Below are positions 30,869 to 40,331 of a DNA stretch of 58,228 nucleotides, piece by piece. The position numbers and the translations under genes are program-made. Numbering within the stretch: the first letter of the stretch is position 1; the number at the start of each line of letters is the position of its first letter. Below the pieces are notes generated by a model. It made no database searches and was not told the DNA's origin. It was given only the letters and a program-made list of their open reading frames with translations. Source of the DNA: Candidatus Nitrotoga sp. 1052 (GTDB lineage: Bacteria > Pseudomonadota > Gammaproteobacteria > Burkholderiales > Gallionellaceae); the NCBI RefSeq assembly GCF_927312905.1, contig NZ_CAKMHQ010000045.1, positions 1 through 58,228 on the forward strand. The letters are read 5' to 3'.

Positions 30869-31180
30869 TTTCAGGTTCGTTGGGACGAGAACGGAAGTCC
30901 GACCGCACTGAGGCAGTTGACGTTCTTTGCCGAATTTCTCAAAATAACCGGGTTATTCGCCCGCTAGATGGAAGGCTGCCCGATGTTGTACACCAGCCCC
31001 AACGCACCCGCAAAAGTCGACGTCCCCGGCACCTGACTACTCTCGATTCTCGATGGGCAGCGACGTTATGCGCACGTCGCCGAGTTGCGCGGTGACGAAG
31101 TCGCACCGCAGATACTTGGCATGAACAAGATCGTCAGCGACGAGAACCTGCGCCGCGCCTTAGCCCATCTCTACTCCTGA
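30869..31180 (+). pseudogene. DDE transposase N-terminal remnant (IS4/IS1380-like)
   Basis: Three frames together give the start of a transposase: FQVRWDENGSPTALRQLTFFAEFL, then YTSPNAPAKVDVPGT, then ILDGQRRYAHVAELRGD and APQILGMNKIVSDENLRRALAHL. In-frame stops interrupt it and it ends at a TGA at 31,178. The catalytic core, with its acidic residues, is missing entirely. This pattern fits the N-terminal region of IS4/IS1380-type transposases, though I am not sure of the exact family. It lies 35 bases from the stop of the DUF5648-type gene and marks a recombination scar. Confidence 0.65.
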
Positions 31181-31215
31181 CTCAAAAACACGCTGCTAGA
31201 GCAAATGCTCCGCAT

Positions 31216-32451
31216 TTAAGCGGGCGCGCACATCGCAACGCCCTCGTCTGCCCAACCGAGCGCCACCACTTCGGCGATGTCTTGCTGGTTCGTTGAGTAC
31301 CGATGATTTGAATCCCACGCATTTTTCGCCCCGTTGTCAGCAAAAGCGCGGTTGTAAGCCCGATACACCGGAACACTCGCTTGCGGGCATGAAAATGAAC
31401 CGTCAGCGTTTTTCCGTGGCACATTCATCGGGAACGAATAACCTTCGAAATTCCACTGTTGCTCAGTCGTTGGGCGCGGCGTTTTTTGCAAGTTTTTTAA
31501 CGCCGCGCAATCGGCATCGCCCACCGTGAAAAAGTGTGAGTTTGGCCCGGGCGAGACGCTGCCATAGAAGCGACAGATACGCACGAAACCGCCTGCGTTG
31601 AACGACTTACCCGTGCGAACAAAGTGACCCGCGCCGCCGGAATCAACAAATGCCGCTTCTGCCGGATCGCTTGTGTAGAAAAAATTACCGCCTGGTGATT
31701 TGGGGAAATCTTGTGTGTTGCGGAATTCGATCACCGTACCAGCGCGTTTTGGAGCGGGGAGGTCGCGCAACTTGATCACATCAAAGTAGCCTGTTACTCC
31801 TAGCTCATAGCCAATCCATAAACCAGCGTTAAGTCCAGAGACGACAAACTCTTCAAACTCAAACCCCGTAACTGTAGTAGCTCGCTGCACACCTTCAGAG
31901 GTTGTGTAGCAAGGAACCATTGGGGGTGGACTAAAGCCGAAGAGAGGCGGCATAAGGGATACGCCACAACTCGGCACGCCCGGAGCGCTTATAGTCCCTT
32001 TTTCTGAAAGTGCGTTGGGGAGAAAGGGGCCAGACGGATAATACTCAGAGATTACAGTGGCACCATTAAAACTTGAAAACAAGTTTTCAAAGTGGACATG
32101 CGGCTCGATCCCACTTCTACTGCGCAGGTCGAATCCAAAAGCAGATAGAAGAGAGGGCGGTTGCGAAATATCCATAAACCGAACACTAGATCGCTTCGGA
32201 AAGTCACCCTGTGCGGTCGGCGGCAGATTTTCTGTTTGTGTAAAGAGCCGCGTGTAAGTGGCGGGGGGATAGTCCAGTTGAGGGGATATAACAAACTCCA
32301 AAAAAAGCCCCTCGCGTGGAACGACTGAAAACGGGCCAGGTTCAACGACACTTGCAGCCCGTGAAGGCAAAAACGGAACTAACCAGAGTAACGCAAAAGC
32401 CGCTGCTAAGAGCCAGTTTTTATGCGCCATCGATCGACTGAATGCAATCAT
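31216..32451 (-). CDS. exported DUF5648-domain protein
   Basis: This is a 411-residue secreted protein of unknown role. After MAHKNWLLAAAFALLWLVPF comes a signal cleavage region (SRAA). The middle part is unfamiliar. The C-terminal third has features of the DUF5648 repeat family: NFFYTSDPAEAAF, CRFYGSVSPGPNSHFFTVG, VPVYRAYN.AF and NHRYSTNQQDIAEVVALGWADEGVAMCAP. This domain is common at the ends of secreted proteins. The ATG at 32451 overlaps the stop of the truncated S8 protease by four bases (ATGA), so the two were once coupled. The Met at 32430 is an alternative start. Confidence 0.65.
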   Translation of the reverse strand: MIAFSRSMAHKNWLLAAAFALLWLVPFLPSRAASVVEPGPFSVVPREGLFLEFVISPQLDYPPATYTRLFTQTENLPPTAQGDFPKRSSVRFMDISQPPSLLSAFGFDLRSRSGIEPHVHFENLFSSFNGATVISEYYPSGPFLPNALSEKGTISAPGVPSCGVSLMPPLFGFSPPPMVPCYTTSEGVQRATTVTGFEFEEFVVSGLNAGLWIGYELGVTGYFDVIKLRDLPAPKRAGTVIEFRNTQDFPKSPGGNFFYTSDPAEAAFVDSGGAGHFVRTGKSFNAGGFVRICRFYGSVSPGPNSHFFTVGDADCAALKNLQKTPRPTTEQQWNFEGYSFPMNVPRKNADGSFSCPQASVPVYRAYNRAFADNGAKNAWDSNHRYSTNQQDIAEVVALGWADEGVAMCAPA

Positions 32452-33052
32452 GGAAGCCGTACACGCTGTGGATTTGATCCTGCGACGATATAGCTACGCA
32501 CGAGCGTCTCAAGCGCGCCGACGCTTGAGGGGTTGTACGTCTCCGCCAACCATGCTGCAACGCCAGCAATATGCGGAGCTGCCATTGACGTTCCACTCAA
32601 TCGTCCATAGTTGTTGTAAATCGTACCGTTTCCTTTTTGGGGATACGACACATCGCTCCAGGCCGACCAAATGTCAGTGCCTGGCGCAAACACGTCGATA
32701 CATACCCCGACATTCGAACCGGGTTCGGAACCTGCTAGGGCGCCATTATTGAAGAACCCAGAAATGCCGCAGAAGCGGTCGTGTGCGCCGACCACCATAA
32801 CACCATCGTTTGGCGATGCGGTTAGAGAGGGCGGTGAATACGCCGCGTCATATGCGTCCACTTGAGTGTTTCCGGCAGCCTGGACAAAAAATATCTTTGG
32901 GTACACCCACCCGTATGTCGGCGTCCAAACTGCGTTGTTTAGCGCGGCCACCTTATTTACGAACGTAAGATTGCTGCGGCTCACACCACTGCCGCTTATC
33001 GACATATTCACCACCGCCACTCTGTAAGGAGATGTCGCAACCACGTTTGCCT
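32448..33052 (-). pseudogene. S8 (subtilisin-like) protease, N-terminal half missing
   Basis: The 198-residue readable part is the C-terminal half of a subtilisin. It has VVNMSISG, the oxyanion-hole Asn in FVQAAGN, and the catalytic Ser in SGTSMAAPHIAGVAAWL. The blocks with the catalytic Asp and His are absent. Homology begins around [10 protein letters not shown], where the frame runs into the last codons of cysN (stop at 33,053-33,055). A GTG at 33044 gives a nominal start but has no ribosome site. The protein cannot be an active protease as it stands. It sits directly behind cysN on the same strand and would be transcribed by read-through. Confidence 0.75.
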
Positions 33053-34312
33053 TTATCCAATAATAATCATTCCCGCCGCAACAGTATTATTCGTCGCTTC
33101 ATCAATGACAATAAAGCTGCCCGTAAAACGGTTTGTAATATAGCTGTCGAAAACCAGCGGCTGTTGCACCTTCATCGCCACGCGAGCAATGTCATTCATA
33201 TTGAGCGTGGCGCTGCTGTGCTGTTCCAATGTATTGACGTCCACACGATATTCAAGGCGCGCAAACAAACACTTCACCACACGCGTGGTGTGCTTGATAA
33301 TGTATTTGCGACTCAGGTCAAGCGGCGATTCAGACAGCCAGCACAGCATGGCCTCAAATTCCTTGGAAACTTGCGGCATAGCGGCAGACTTCACGAACAT
33401 ATCGCCGCGTGAGATATCGATCTCATCCGTCAGGGTTAGCGTGACCGACTGTGGCGCGCAAGCACGTTGCAAGTTGCCATCGAAGGTGACGATCTCTTTC
33501 ACCTTGGTGGTGCGGCCGGAAGGCAGGATAGTAATTTCATCGCCCGCCGCGATATCTCCCGACTCTATACGTCCCATGTAACCGCGGAAATCGTGATATT
33601 CCTGCGTCTGCGGACGGCACACCCATTGCACCGGGTAGCGGAAGTCGGTAGTGTTGATGTCATGGTCAATCACCACATTTTCCAGCAGTTCCAGTAGTGG
33701 GCTGCCTTGATACCAATTTAAGTTTTCGCCGCGCTCCACTACCATGTCGCCATTCAATGCCGACATTGGAATGCAGGTCATCTCATGCAGGCCCAGCTGC
33801 GCGGCAAATGCACGATACTCTGCGCAAATCGCGTCGAACGTTTCTTCTGAATAATCCACCATATCCATTTTGTTGACGGCCAGCACAATGTGCGGCACAC
33901 CCACCAAACTGGTGATGAAGGTATGGCGGCGTGTTTGTGTCAGTACGCCCTTGCGTGCATCAATTAATATGATGGCAAGGTTCGCGGTACTGGCCGCAGT
34001 AACCATGTTGCGCGTGTACTGCTCATGCCCAGGTGTGTCGCCGATGATAAATTTGCGCTTGGGCGTGGCAAAGTAACGATACGCTACGTCAATGGTAATT
34101 CCCTGCTCGCGCTCCGCCTGCAAGCCATCGGTGAGCAGTGACAAATCCACTGCACCCATGCCGCCCCGCCGCTCGCTGGTTTTGGTGATGGCAGAAAGTT
34201 GATCCTCGAAAATGGACTTGGAGTCATGTAACAAGCGGCCAATTAACGTGCTCTTGCCATCGTCAACGCTACCAGCAGTGATAAAACGAAGAAGCTGTGT
34301 GGTATTGCTCAT
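33053..34312 (-). CDS. cysN: sulfate adenylyltransferase subunit 1 (GTPase)
   Basis: CysN is the GTPase that drives CysD in making adenylyl sulfate (APS) from sulfate and ATP. The 419-residue protein has G1 GSVDDGKST near 14-22, G3 [12 protein letters not shown] and G4 NKMD. EF-Tu-like beta-barrel domains follow. The length shows that no CysC (APS kinase) domain is fused, matching the APS-type reductase upstream. It starts two bases after cysD. The tail [17 protein letters not shown] is normal, so the rearrangement behind it did not damage the gene. Confidence 0.97.
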   Translation of the reverse strand: MSNTTQLLRFITAGSVDDGKSTLIGRLLHDSKSIFEDQLSAITKTSERRGGMGAVDLSLLTDGLQAEREQGITIDVAYRYFATPKRKFIIGDTPGHEQYTRNMVTAASTANLAIILIDARKGVLTQTRRHTFITSLVGVPHIVLAVNKMDMVDYSEETFDAICAEYRAFAAQLGLHEMTCIPMSALNGDMVVERGENLNWYQGSPLLELLENVVIDHDINTTDFRYPVQWVCRPQTQEYHDFRGYMGRIESGDIAAGDEITILPSGRTTKVKEIVTFDGNLQRACAPQSVTLTLTDEIDISRGDMFVKSAAMPQVSKEFEAMLCWLSESPLDLSRKYIIKHTTRVVKCLFARLEYRVDVNTLEQHSSATLNMNDIARVAMKVQQPLVFDSYITNRFTGSFIVIDEATNNTVAAGMIIIG

Positions 34313-34314
34313 AA

Positions 34315-35220
34315 TTAAAAGTAACCTTCTTTTTTGCGCAGTTCCATTGATGCCTCTGAAGTCTGATCATCCATGCGTGTCGCACCGCGCTCAGTAATGC
34401 GTGTGATGGCTGTTTCTTCAATAATTTCCTGCGCGTTGCGTGCATGCGACTCTACCGGACAGGTACAAGTCATATCGCCCACAGTGCGGAAACGCACCAT
34501 CATTTTTTCCACCTTTTCACCTGACCTGGGCTGCACCAGATGCGACACCGGCAAAATACCATTGTCACGGCGAATCACCTCGCGTTCATGCGCGTAGTAG
34601 ATGTCGGGGATATATAGCTTCTCACGTGCGATGTATTCCCAAATATCCATCTCTGTCCAATTACTGATCGGAAACACGCGAATATTTTCACCGGCATGCA
34701 CCCGCGTGTTGTATGTATCCCACAACTCGGGGCGCTGATTTTTCGGATCCCACTGACCGAACTCATCGCGGAAAGAAAAGATGCGCTCCTTGGCTCGTGC
34801 TTTCTCCTCGTCACGGCGCGCACCGCCAATACAAGCATCGAAACCAAACTCGGCAATAGTTTCCAGCAAGGTCACAGACTGAAAGGCATTGCGTCCCTGA
34901 TCTGCATTTTTCAGCACAATCGTTCCCTTCTTGATCGAGTCATCCAGCGAACGCACGATTAGCCGCTCGCCTAAATCAGATGCCAATTTGTCGCGACAAG
35001 CGATCACTTCCGGAAAGTTATGCTCAGTATCAATGTGTACCAGCGGAAACGGAAAGCGCGCTGGGCGGAAAGCCTTTTCTGCCAGGCGCAGCATAACGAT
35101 GGAATCCTTACCACCAGAGAATAGCAACGCAGGATTTTTGCATTCCGCCGCCACCTCTCGCATGATGTGGATAGATTCACTTTCCAGCACATCCAGATGG
35201 GTAAAAGGTTGATTACTCAT
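34315..35220 (-). CDS. cysD: sulfate adenylyltransferase subunit 2
   Basis: CysD is the PP-loop ATP sulfurylase subunit working with CysN. From the ATG at 35218-35220 it is 301 residues, the family's usual size. It begins [19 protein letters not shown]. The PP-loop [20 protein letters not shown] and [11 protein letters not shown] follow, then [15 protein letters not shown] and the C-terminal CPVESHA and KKEGYF. A longer in-frame start at 35304 adds a stretch not seen in the family. It lies between cysH and cysN in the sulfate operon. Confidence 0.96.
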   Translation of the reverse strand: MSNQPFTHLDVLESESIHIMREVAAECKNPALLFSGGKDSIVMLRLAEKAFRPARFPFPLVHIDTEHNFPEVIACRDKLASDLGERLIVRSLDDSIKKGTIVLKNADQGRNAFQSVTLLETIAEFGFDACIGGARRDEEKARAKERIFSFRDEFGQWDPKNQRPELWDTYNTRVHAGENIRVFPISNWTEMDIWEYIAREKLYIPDIYYAHEREVIRRDNGILPVSHLVQPRSGEKVEKMMVRFRTVGDMTCTCPVESHARNAQEIIEETAITRITERGATRMDDQTSEASMELRKKEGYF

Positions 35221-35338
35221 TTTTTTCTCAACTTCTAAAAATACAAATTCAAAATAACTGAATCTATGGTTCAACAAATAAAATGCCGCGGGTAAATGAG
35301 GCACGCCTTTTCAGACATCTACTGAAACCCAGAACAGG

Positions 35339-36043
35339 CTATACCTGCTTGATCGGAGTAATCTTGTTCACGTGCAAACCGCACTCCTTATTTTGCGTAT
35401 CCTCCCACCACCAGCGCCCGGAGCGGATATCTTCGCCCGGAGTGATAGCACGCGTACAGGGAGCGCAACCAATACTGGGATAAAAACGGTCATGCAGTTT
35501 GTTGTAGGGCACCTCATACTGCTTGATGTATTCCCACACATCAGCATTGCTCCAGTCGAGCAGCGGATTGAATTTCTGCAAGCCATTCTCGACATCGAAC
35601 GCCGATACCTGCAAAACACCCCGCGTAGGCGCCTGCTCACGACGCATACCAGTGATCCAAGCGCGTTTGCCGGATAAGGCGCGACGCAGCGGCTCTACCT
35701 TGCGGATATGGCAGCAACTCTTACGCAACTCCACGCTGTCATAAAAGCCGTTCACCCCATTTTGGGCGACGTACTCTTCGATCCGACGAGCATCTGGGAA
35801 AAAAATTTGCAGCGGCACGCTGTAATGCGCACGAACCTCCTGCATCAGGTCGTAAGTTTCTTGCGGCAGACGTCCGGTATCCAAGCTAAACATTTCAATG
35901 TCGGGCTGATATTTGTCAATCAAATCGGTCAGTACCATGTCTTCCGCTCCCAAACTGTTAGCAAAAATAACCGGCGCGTAGTCACGCACAGCATTGGCCA
36001 ACACAGCGCGTACTTGATCAATTTTTTGATGCAACTCACTCAT
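35339..36043 (-). CDS. cysH: assimilatory APS reductase
   Basis: This thioredoxin-linked reductase makes sulfite. The 234-residue sequence has SLGAEDMVLTDLI (PP-loop-like start), SLDTGRLPQETY and GMRREQAPTR. The cysteine pairs in SCCHIRK and CAPCTRA bind a [4Fe-4S] cluster, which marks the APS-reducing rather than the PAPS-reducing type. That agrees with the lack of cysC. The ATG at 36043 overlaps the DUF934 gene by eight bases. cysD lies 118 bases downstream. Confidence 0.94.
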   Translation of the reverse strand: MSELHQKIDQVRAVLANAVRDYAPVIFANSLGAEDMVLTDLIDKYQPDIEMFSLDTGRLPQETYDLMQEVRAHYSVPLQIFFPDARRIEEYVAQNGVNGFYDSVELRKSCCHIRKVEPLRRALSGKRAWITGMRREQAPTRGVLQVSAFDVENGLQKFNPLLDWSNADVWEYIKQYEVPYNKLHDRFYPSIGCAPCTRAITPGEDIRSGRWWWEDTQNKECGLHVNKITPIKQV

Positions 36044-36569
36044 GGACTGAACCTACTGTTGCAATTCCATCGCGTTTTACACGACGGAACAGTGGTAATT
36101 TTTGATCCGACGAAGTTTGATAGGTTTCTGAAAAGTCCGTCAAACCCTTTAGCGCATCATGGATGTTCTTGTCCGGACGCGGTGCAAAAGCATCAAAGCC
36201 GACGCGCTGCATGTAGAACAACTGGTCACGCAACACATCGCCAATAGCGCGCAATTCGCCGACGTAGCCAAGACGTGCGCGTAAATTGTAAGCAATCGAA
36301 TAACCCCGGCCATCCGCGAATTTAGGAAAATCAACAGCGATGACGTTAAATTTATCCACCTCGCCTTTCAATTCTTCCGGCCTCTCATTACTGGCAAGCC
36401 AGACACCCAGCTCCGCGCGACTTTGCAGCTTGGCCCGTTGCGCCTGCCACACTTTAAGCGGCACAATGATTTTTCCGGCAGGAACGGTGACTGATTCTGG
36501 CGTCTCATTTTCACTCAGGCGGAGGACGATCCAATCATCGCTGACAACGGCTTTGTTTTTAATAATCAT
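36036..36569 (-). CDS. DUF934 domain-containing sulfate-operon protein
   Basis: DUF934 proteins are found beside cysI and cysH in many proteobacteria. Their biochemistry is unclear, but a role as a partner in sulfite reduction is inferred from the constant context. The 177-residue protein has VPLKVWQAQR, LGVWLASNE, IAVDFPKFADGRGYSIAYNLRARLGYVGELRAIGDVLRDQLFYM and the C-terminal FETY-type SETYQ. The length is a little above usual because of a C-terminal tail. It starts five bases after cysI and overlaps cysH by eight bases. Confidence 0.9.
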   Translation of the reverse strand: MIIKNKAVVSDDWIVLRLSENETPESVTVPAGKIIVPLKVWQAQRAKLQSRAELGVWLASNERPEELKGEVDKFNVIAVDFPKFADGRGYSIAYNLRARLGYVGELRAIGDVLRDQLFYMQRVGFDAFAPRPDKNIHDALKGLTDFSETYQTSSDQKLPLFRRVKRDGIATVGSVHE

Positions 36570-36574
36570 GATTG

Positions 36575-38320
36575 TTAAAACCTCGATTTACGTTGAACTG
36601 TATAATTATCTGGCTTATTTATAAACCCATAAGCATTTTTATCAACAGCATCTTCTGCATTAATTGGTGTTGCATACACATATTCTTTAAAGGGCGTCAT
36701 GCCTATCCTGCGTGCCGTGTCGATGAAAAGTTCTTCTTCAAGGCGCTCACGCATATAAACTTGCAGCAGCCGATCAATCACCTCAGGCATTTGTTGAAAG
36801 TTAAAAGAGGGGCCAATTATTTTACCGATTGCGGCATCGTTACCCTGTGCACCACCAACCGACACTTGATACCACTCACCCCCATCCTTCTTGTCGACGC
36901 CGATGACGCCAATATGTCCAACATGATTATGCCCGCAAGCATTGACACAGCCTGACATATTGAGTTCGATCTCGCCAATATCATGGAGAAAATCGAGGTT
37001 ATCGAAGCGCTCTGCAATCATTTTTGCAAGCGGGATTGATCTGGCAAATGCCAGGGTGCAGAAATCCGCACCGGGGCAGCAGATGATATCGGTCAGCAAA
37101 CCAATGTTCGGCGATGCCATGCCATGTTCTGCTGATTCTTTCCAAAGGCTGACAAGGTCAGATTGTTTAACGTCAGCCAGCACCAAATTTTGCTTATGAG
37201 TGACTCGCAGTTCGCCGAAGCTGAAACGGTCGGCCAGATCTGCAACAACATCCATTTGCTCTGCACTCGCATCTCCCGGCGCTACGCCCGTTCTCTTAAG
37301 TGATAACACCACAACCGCATAGCCCGGAATTTTGTGCGGCTTCACGTTGCGTTGCAACCAATTCGCAAAAGCCTTGTTCTCGGTCTTGTATGACGCCACA
37401 CCGGGATCATTTGCCGGTAATTTTTCATAAGCGGGCGCTGTAAAGTAGGCCGCGACACGGTTCAGCTCTTCAACAGTCAAAGTACCCGGGCCGTTTTTGA
37501 TATCAGCCCAATCCGCTTCAACCTGGCGTCTAAACTCTTCAATCCCGACGGCTTTAACCAGTATCTTGATGCGTGACTTGTACATATTGTCGCGGCGGCC
37601 ATATTGGTTGTAGACACGCATGATGGATTCAATGTACGTCAACACATGCTGCCACGGCAAAAAGCCGCATATCTCGCTAGCGATAATAGGCGTGCGTGCC
37701 GTACCACCACCTACCAACACGCGGAAACCAATTTCCCCTTGCTCATTCTTGAGCACGGACAGCCCGATGTCATGCACCGCGATCGCCGCGCGGTCTTCGG
37801 CTGCACCATTTATTGCGATCTTGAATTTGCGCGGCAAGAAGGCGAACTCTGGATGGAAAGTGCTCCACTGGCGCAGAATTTCGGCGTATGGTCGCGGGTC
37901 AATAATTTCATCTGCCGCAACACCCGCATATTCATCGGATGTAATGTTGCGGATGCAGTTGCCAGAGGTCTGAATCCCGTGCATTTCAACTGTGGCAAGA
38001 TCAGCCAAAATATCCGGTGTTTCTTCCAGCTTGATCCAATTGAACTGGAGATTTTGACGGGTCGTGAAGTGACCATAGCCACGGTCGTATTTGCGCGCGA
38101 TGTGCGCAAACATGCGCATCTGCGCAGAAGACACCATGCCATAGGGCACAGCAATACGCAGCATATAAGCATGAATTTGCATATAAAGTCCGTTCTGCAA
38201 TCGCAGCGGACGAAATTCATCTTCGGTCAGTTCATCTGACAAACGGCGGCGCACTTGGTCGCGATACTGAGCGACGCGCTCATTAACAATTTGATGATCA
38301 TAAACATCGTATTTATACAT
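36575..38320 (-). CDS. cysI: sulfite/nitrite reductase hemoprotein (siroheme)
   Basis: This 581-residue siroheme and [4Fe-4S] enzyme is the first gene of the operon. It reduces sulfite to sulfide, judged by neighbours cysH, cysD and cysN. The repeated SiR halves are present. The cluster ligands are visible in CCPGADFC and SGCVNACGHNH near residues 415-470. The first half has FTTRQNLQFNWI and TSGNCIRNIT. It is the ferredoxin-like single-subunit type; no flavoprotein cysJ is seen nearby. AAGGAA lies before the ATG, and a TATAAT box lies about 30 bases upstream (38,348-38,353 on the minus strand). Confidence 0.93.
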   Translation of the reverse strand: MYKYDVYDHQIVNERVAQYRDQVRRRLSDELTEDEFRPLRLQNGLYMQIHAYMLRIAVPYGMVSSAQMRMFAHIARKYDRGYGHFTTRQNLQFNWIKLEETPDILADLATVEMHGIQTSGNCIRNITSDEYAGVAADEIIDPRPYAEILRQWSTFHPEFAFLPRKFKIAINGAAEDRAAIAVHDIGLSVLKNEQGEIGFRVLVGGGTARTPIIASEICGFLPWQHVLTYIESIMRVYNQYGRRDNMYKSRIKILVKAVGIEEFRRQVEADWADIKNGPGTLTVEELNRVAAYFTAPAYEKLPANDPGVASYKTENKAFANWLQRNVKPHKIPGYAVVVLSLKRTGVAPGDASAEQMDVVADLADRFSFGELRVTHKQNLVLADVKQSDLVSLWKESAEHGMASPNIGLLTDIICCPGADFCTLAFARSIPLAKMIAERFDNLDFLHDIGEIELNMSGCVNACGHNHVGHIGVIGVDKKDGGEWYQVSVGGAQGNDAAIGKIIGPSFNFQQMPEVIDRLLQVYMRERLEEELFIDTARRIGMTPFKEYVYATPINAEDAVDKNAYGFINKPDNYTVQRKSRF

Positions 38321-38347
38321 TTTTCAATTTCCTTACATTAACGGCGC

Positions 38348-38353
38348 ATTATA
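38348..38353 (-). promoter_or_regulatory. -10 box of the cysI operon promoter
   Basis: TATAAT on the minus strand lies 28 bases before the cysI start codon. No good TTGACA box sits 17 bases further upstream. A weak -35 is usual for promoters that need an activator such as CysB, whose gene lies nearby. Confidence 0.45.
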
Positions 38354-38424
38354 AAGCCAAGTTAAGCTAACCTTGCCTCCGCGGCCAATTTTAAAAACGC
38401 ACTTTAACTATCAGGTAACAATTT

Positions 38425-39207
38425 TCAGTACAGCATCAGCTTGACACCGATAACAGTCAACATGGTCGCCAGAATCGGGCGCAACACCTGGTCTGGAACC
38501 TTTATACCAAGATGGCTACCCAGATAAATCCCTGGCAGCGAACCCAGCAATAAACTGCCCAGCAGCCCGTAATTTACCGTACCCAGCGCGGCATGACCCA
38601 ACCCGGCAATCAGGGTGAGCGGCACCGCGTGTGCAATGTCAGTGCCGACGATCCTGGCCATAGGCGCGCGTGGATAAAGGAACAGCAATACCACCACGCC
38701 CAATGCACCCGCACCAACCGATGAAATTGTTACCAGTACACCCAGAATCGCACCGGTTAAAATAGTTGCACCGGTTAAATGATGCGCATGCAGTTCAAAC
38801 ATCACGCCATCCGGACGCCTCCCAAGCTTTATCAAATACGGCTTGAACAGCAGTGCCGCAGCAGTCAGCAACAATGCAACGCTCAATACGCTGGTAATAA
38901 GCGACTTAAGATGCTTCTCGTCCAGCGCCAAATAATGGAGTAGCGCCATGCTGAGCAAAGCGGCGGGCAAACTACCCATCGCCAGCAGCTTAACCACCTT
39001 CCAATCTACCGTACCGCGTCGTCCATGCACCCAACTGCCGCCCATCTTTGTCAGCGACGCATACAGCAGGTCAGTGCCGACTGCCGTGGCCGGGGCAATG
39101 CCGAACATCAGCACGAGTACCGGTGTCATTAAGGAGCCGCCGCCAACGCCAGTCACGCCAACCACAAAGCCGACTATAAAACCAGAAAATGTATAAAGCC
39201 AGTCCAT
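38425..39207 (-). CDS. TauE/SafE family sulfite exporter-like permease
   Basis: This 260-residue permease of the TauE/SafE group has about eight hydrophobic segments. It opens with FSGFIVGFVVGVTGVGGGSLMTPVLVLMFG, a signature of the family. The repeated half starts near TGATILTGAILGVLVTISSVGAGALG. Members export sulfite or other organosulfur anions, and its place between cysI and cysB makes a sulfur role likely here. Export of excess sulfite or uptake of sulfate are both possible. It is divergent from cysB with about 100 bases between. Confidence 0.87.
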   Translation of the reverse strand: MDWLYTFSGFIVGFVVGVTGVGGGSLMTPVLVLMFGIAPATAVGTDLLYASLTKMGGSWVHGRRGTVDWKVVKLLAMGSLPAALLSMALLHYLALDEKHLKSLITSVLSVALLLTAAALLFKPYLIKLGRRPDGVMFELHAHHLTGATILTGAILGVLVTISSVGAGALGVVVLLFLYPRAPMARIVGTDIAHAVPLTLIAGLGHAALGTVNYGLLGSLLLGSLPGIYLGSHLGIKVPDQVLRPILATMLTVIGVKLMLY

Positions 39208-39251
39208 CTAAACTCCCTAAAACGGCGCGCATGGTAGCGCACCTCCATATT

Positions 39252-39298
39252 GTTATCCAATAACATTATGTTAGTATCTTATAATCTATAGTTATAAG
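39252..39298. promoter_or_regulatory. paired palindromes between cysB and the TauE/SafE gene
   Basis: GTTAT-CCA-ATAAC (39,252-39,264) and CTTATAA-TCTATAG-TTATAAG (39,278-39,298) are perfect dyads. They lie directly upstream of cysB and in the divergent promoter region. LysR-type regulators often bind A+T-rich dyads near their own start, so a CysB autoregulatory operator is inferred. Confidence 0.5.
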
Positions 39299-39308
39299 AA
39301 AAATCGAT

Positions 39309-40256
39309 ATGAACTTACAACAATTGCGTTACCTGCATGAGATTGTTAAGCATGAACTCAACATTTCCGATGCAGCAAAAGCTCTATATACCTCACAGCC
39401 CGGGCTGAGCAAGCAAATGAAATCTTTGGAAGAAGAGCTGGGAATCGAGATATTTGTGCGCAATGGCAAACGCCTTACCGCAATCACCGAACCAGGCAAG
39501 GCCGTGCTCGAAATTGCCCAGCGCATGCTTCATGAAGTAGGCAATTTAAAACAAGTGGGGCAGGAATTTCGCAGCCAGGATAGTGGCTCACTTACCATCG
39601 CCACCACCCATACCCAGGCACGCTATGCCTTGCCGCCAGTGGTCAAACAATTTATTAAACGTTATCCAAAAGTCAAACTCAGCCTACATCAAGGCAGCCC
39701 CACCCAAATTGCGCAGCAGGTACTTAATGGAGAGGCAGATATCGCCATCGCTACTGAAAGTCTTATTATGTACGACGAGCTGACAACCTTGCCATGCTAT
39801 GAATGGCACCACTGTATTGTGGTGCCGATAGGACACCCGCTATTGGCGGAAAAAAAACTGACACTGAAAAAAATTGCTCAATATCCCATCATTACTTACG
39901 ACTTCGCATTTAGCGGACGCGGCAAGATCAACGCCGCCTTCAATGCGCACAACATCACTCCTAACATCGTACTCACTGCTATTGATGCGGACGTAATTAA
40001 AACGTATGTAGAATTAGGCTTGGGTATCGGCATAGTCGCCCAAATGGCATTCATTCCAGATCGAGATAAACTCTTACGCATAATAGATACTGGCAATCTA
40101 TTTCAATCCAGCACCACGCGCATTGCCATCCGCCGCAACGAATTTCTGCGCGGCTATACTTATCACTTCATCGAGCTATTTGCCCCTCACCTTACCCGCG
40201 AGGTAGTGACTAAAGCCCTGCACATTAATGACACCTCCCTTAATTCAAAATCCTGA
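39309..40256 (+). CDS. cysB: LysR-family regulator CysB
   Basis: CysB activates sulfate assimilation and responds to N-acetylserine or O-acetylserine. The 315-residue protein has the CysB-type winged helix, MNLQQLRYLHEIVKHELNISDAAKALYTSQPGLSKQMKSLEEELGIEIFVRNGKRL. Its effector domain has the family's TTHTQARYALP segment. Context confirms the role: a permease and the cysI operon face it. An upstream A+T-rich double palindrome may be its own operator. The homologue Cbl or a paralogue is possible but the family match is close. Confidence 0.93.
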   Translation: MNLQQLRYLHEIVKHELNISDAAKALYTSQPGLSKQMKSLEEELGIEIFVRNGKRLTAITEPGKAVLEIAQRMLHEVGNLKQVGQEFRSQDSGSLTIATTHTQARYALPPVVKQFIKRYPKVKLSLHQGSPTQIAQQVLNGEADIAIATESLIMYDELTTLPCYEWHHCIVVPIGHPLLAEKKLTLKKIAQYPIITYDFAFSGRGKINAAFNAHNITPNIVLTAIDADVIKTYVELGLGIGIVAQMAFIPDRDKLLRIIDTGNLFQSSTTRIAIRRNEFLRGYTYHFIELFAPHLTREVVTKALHINDTSLNSKS

Positions 40257-40331
40257 GCGAGATAAAGCTCGAGAAAAATTTTATCGCGTTGCATATCCGG
40301 TAGAGCCGACACCGTTCGGGCTGAGGTCGGT

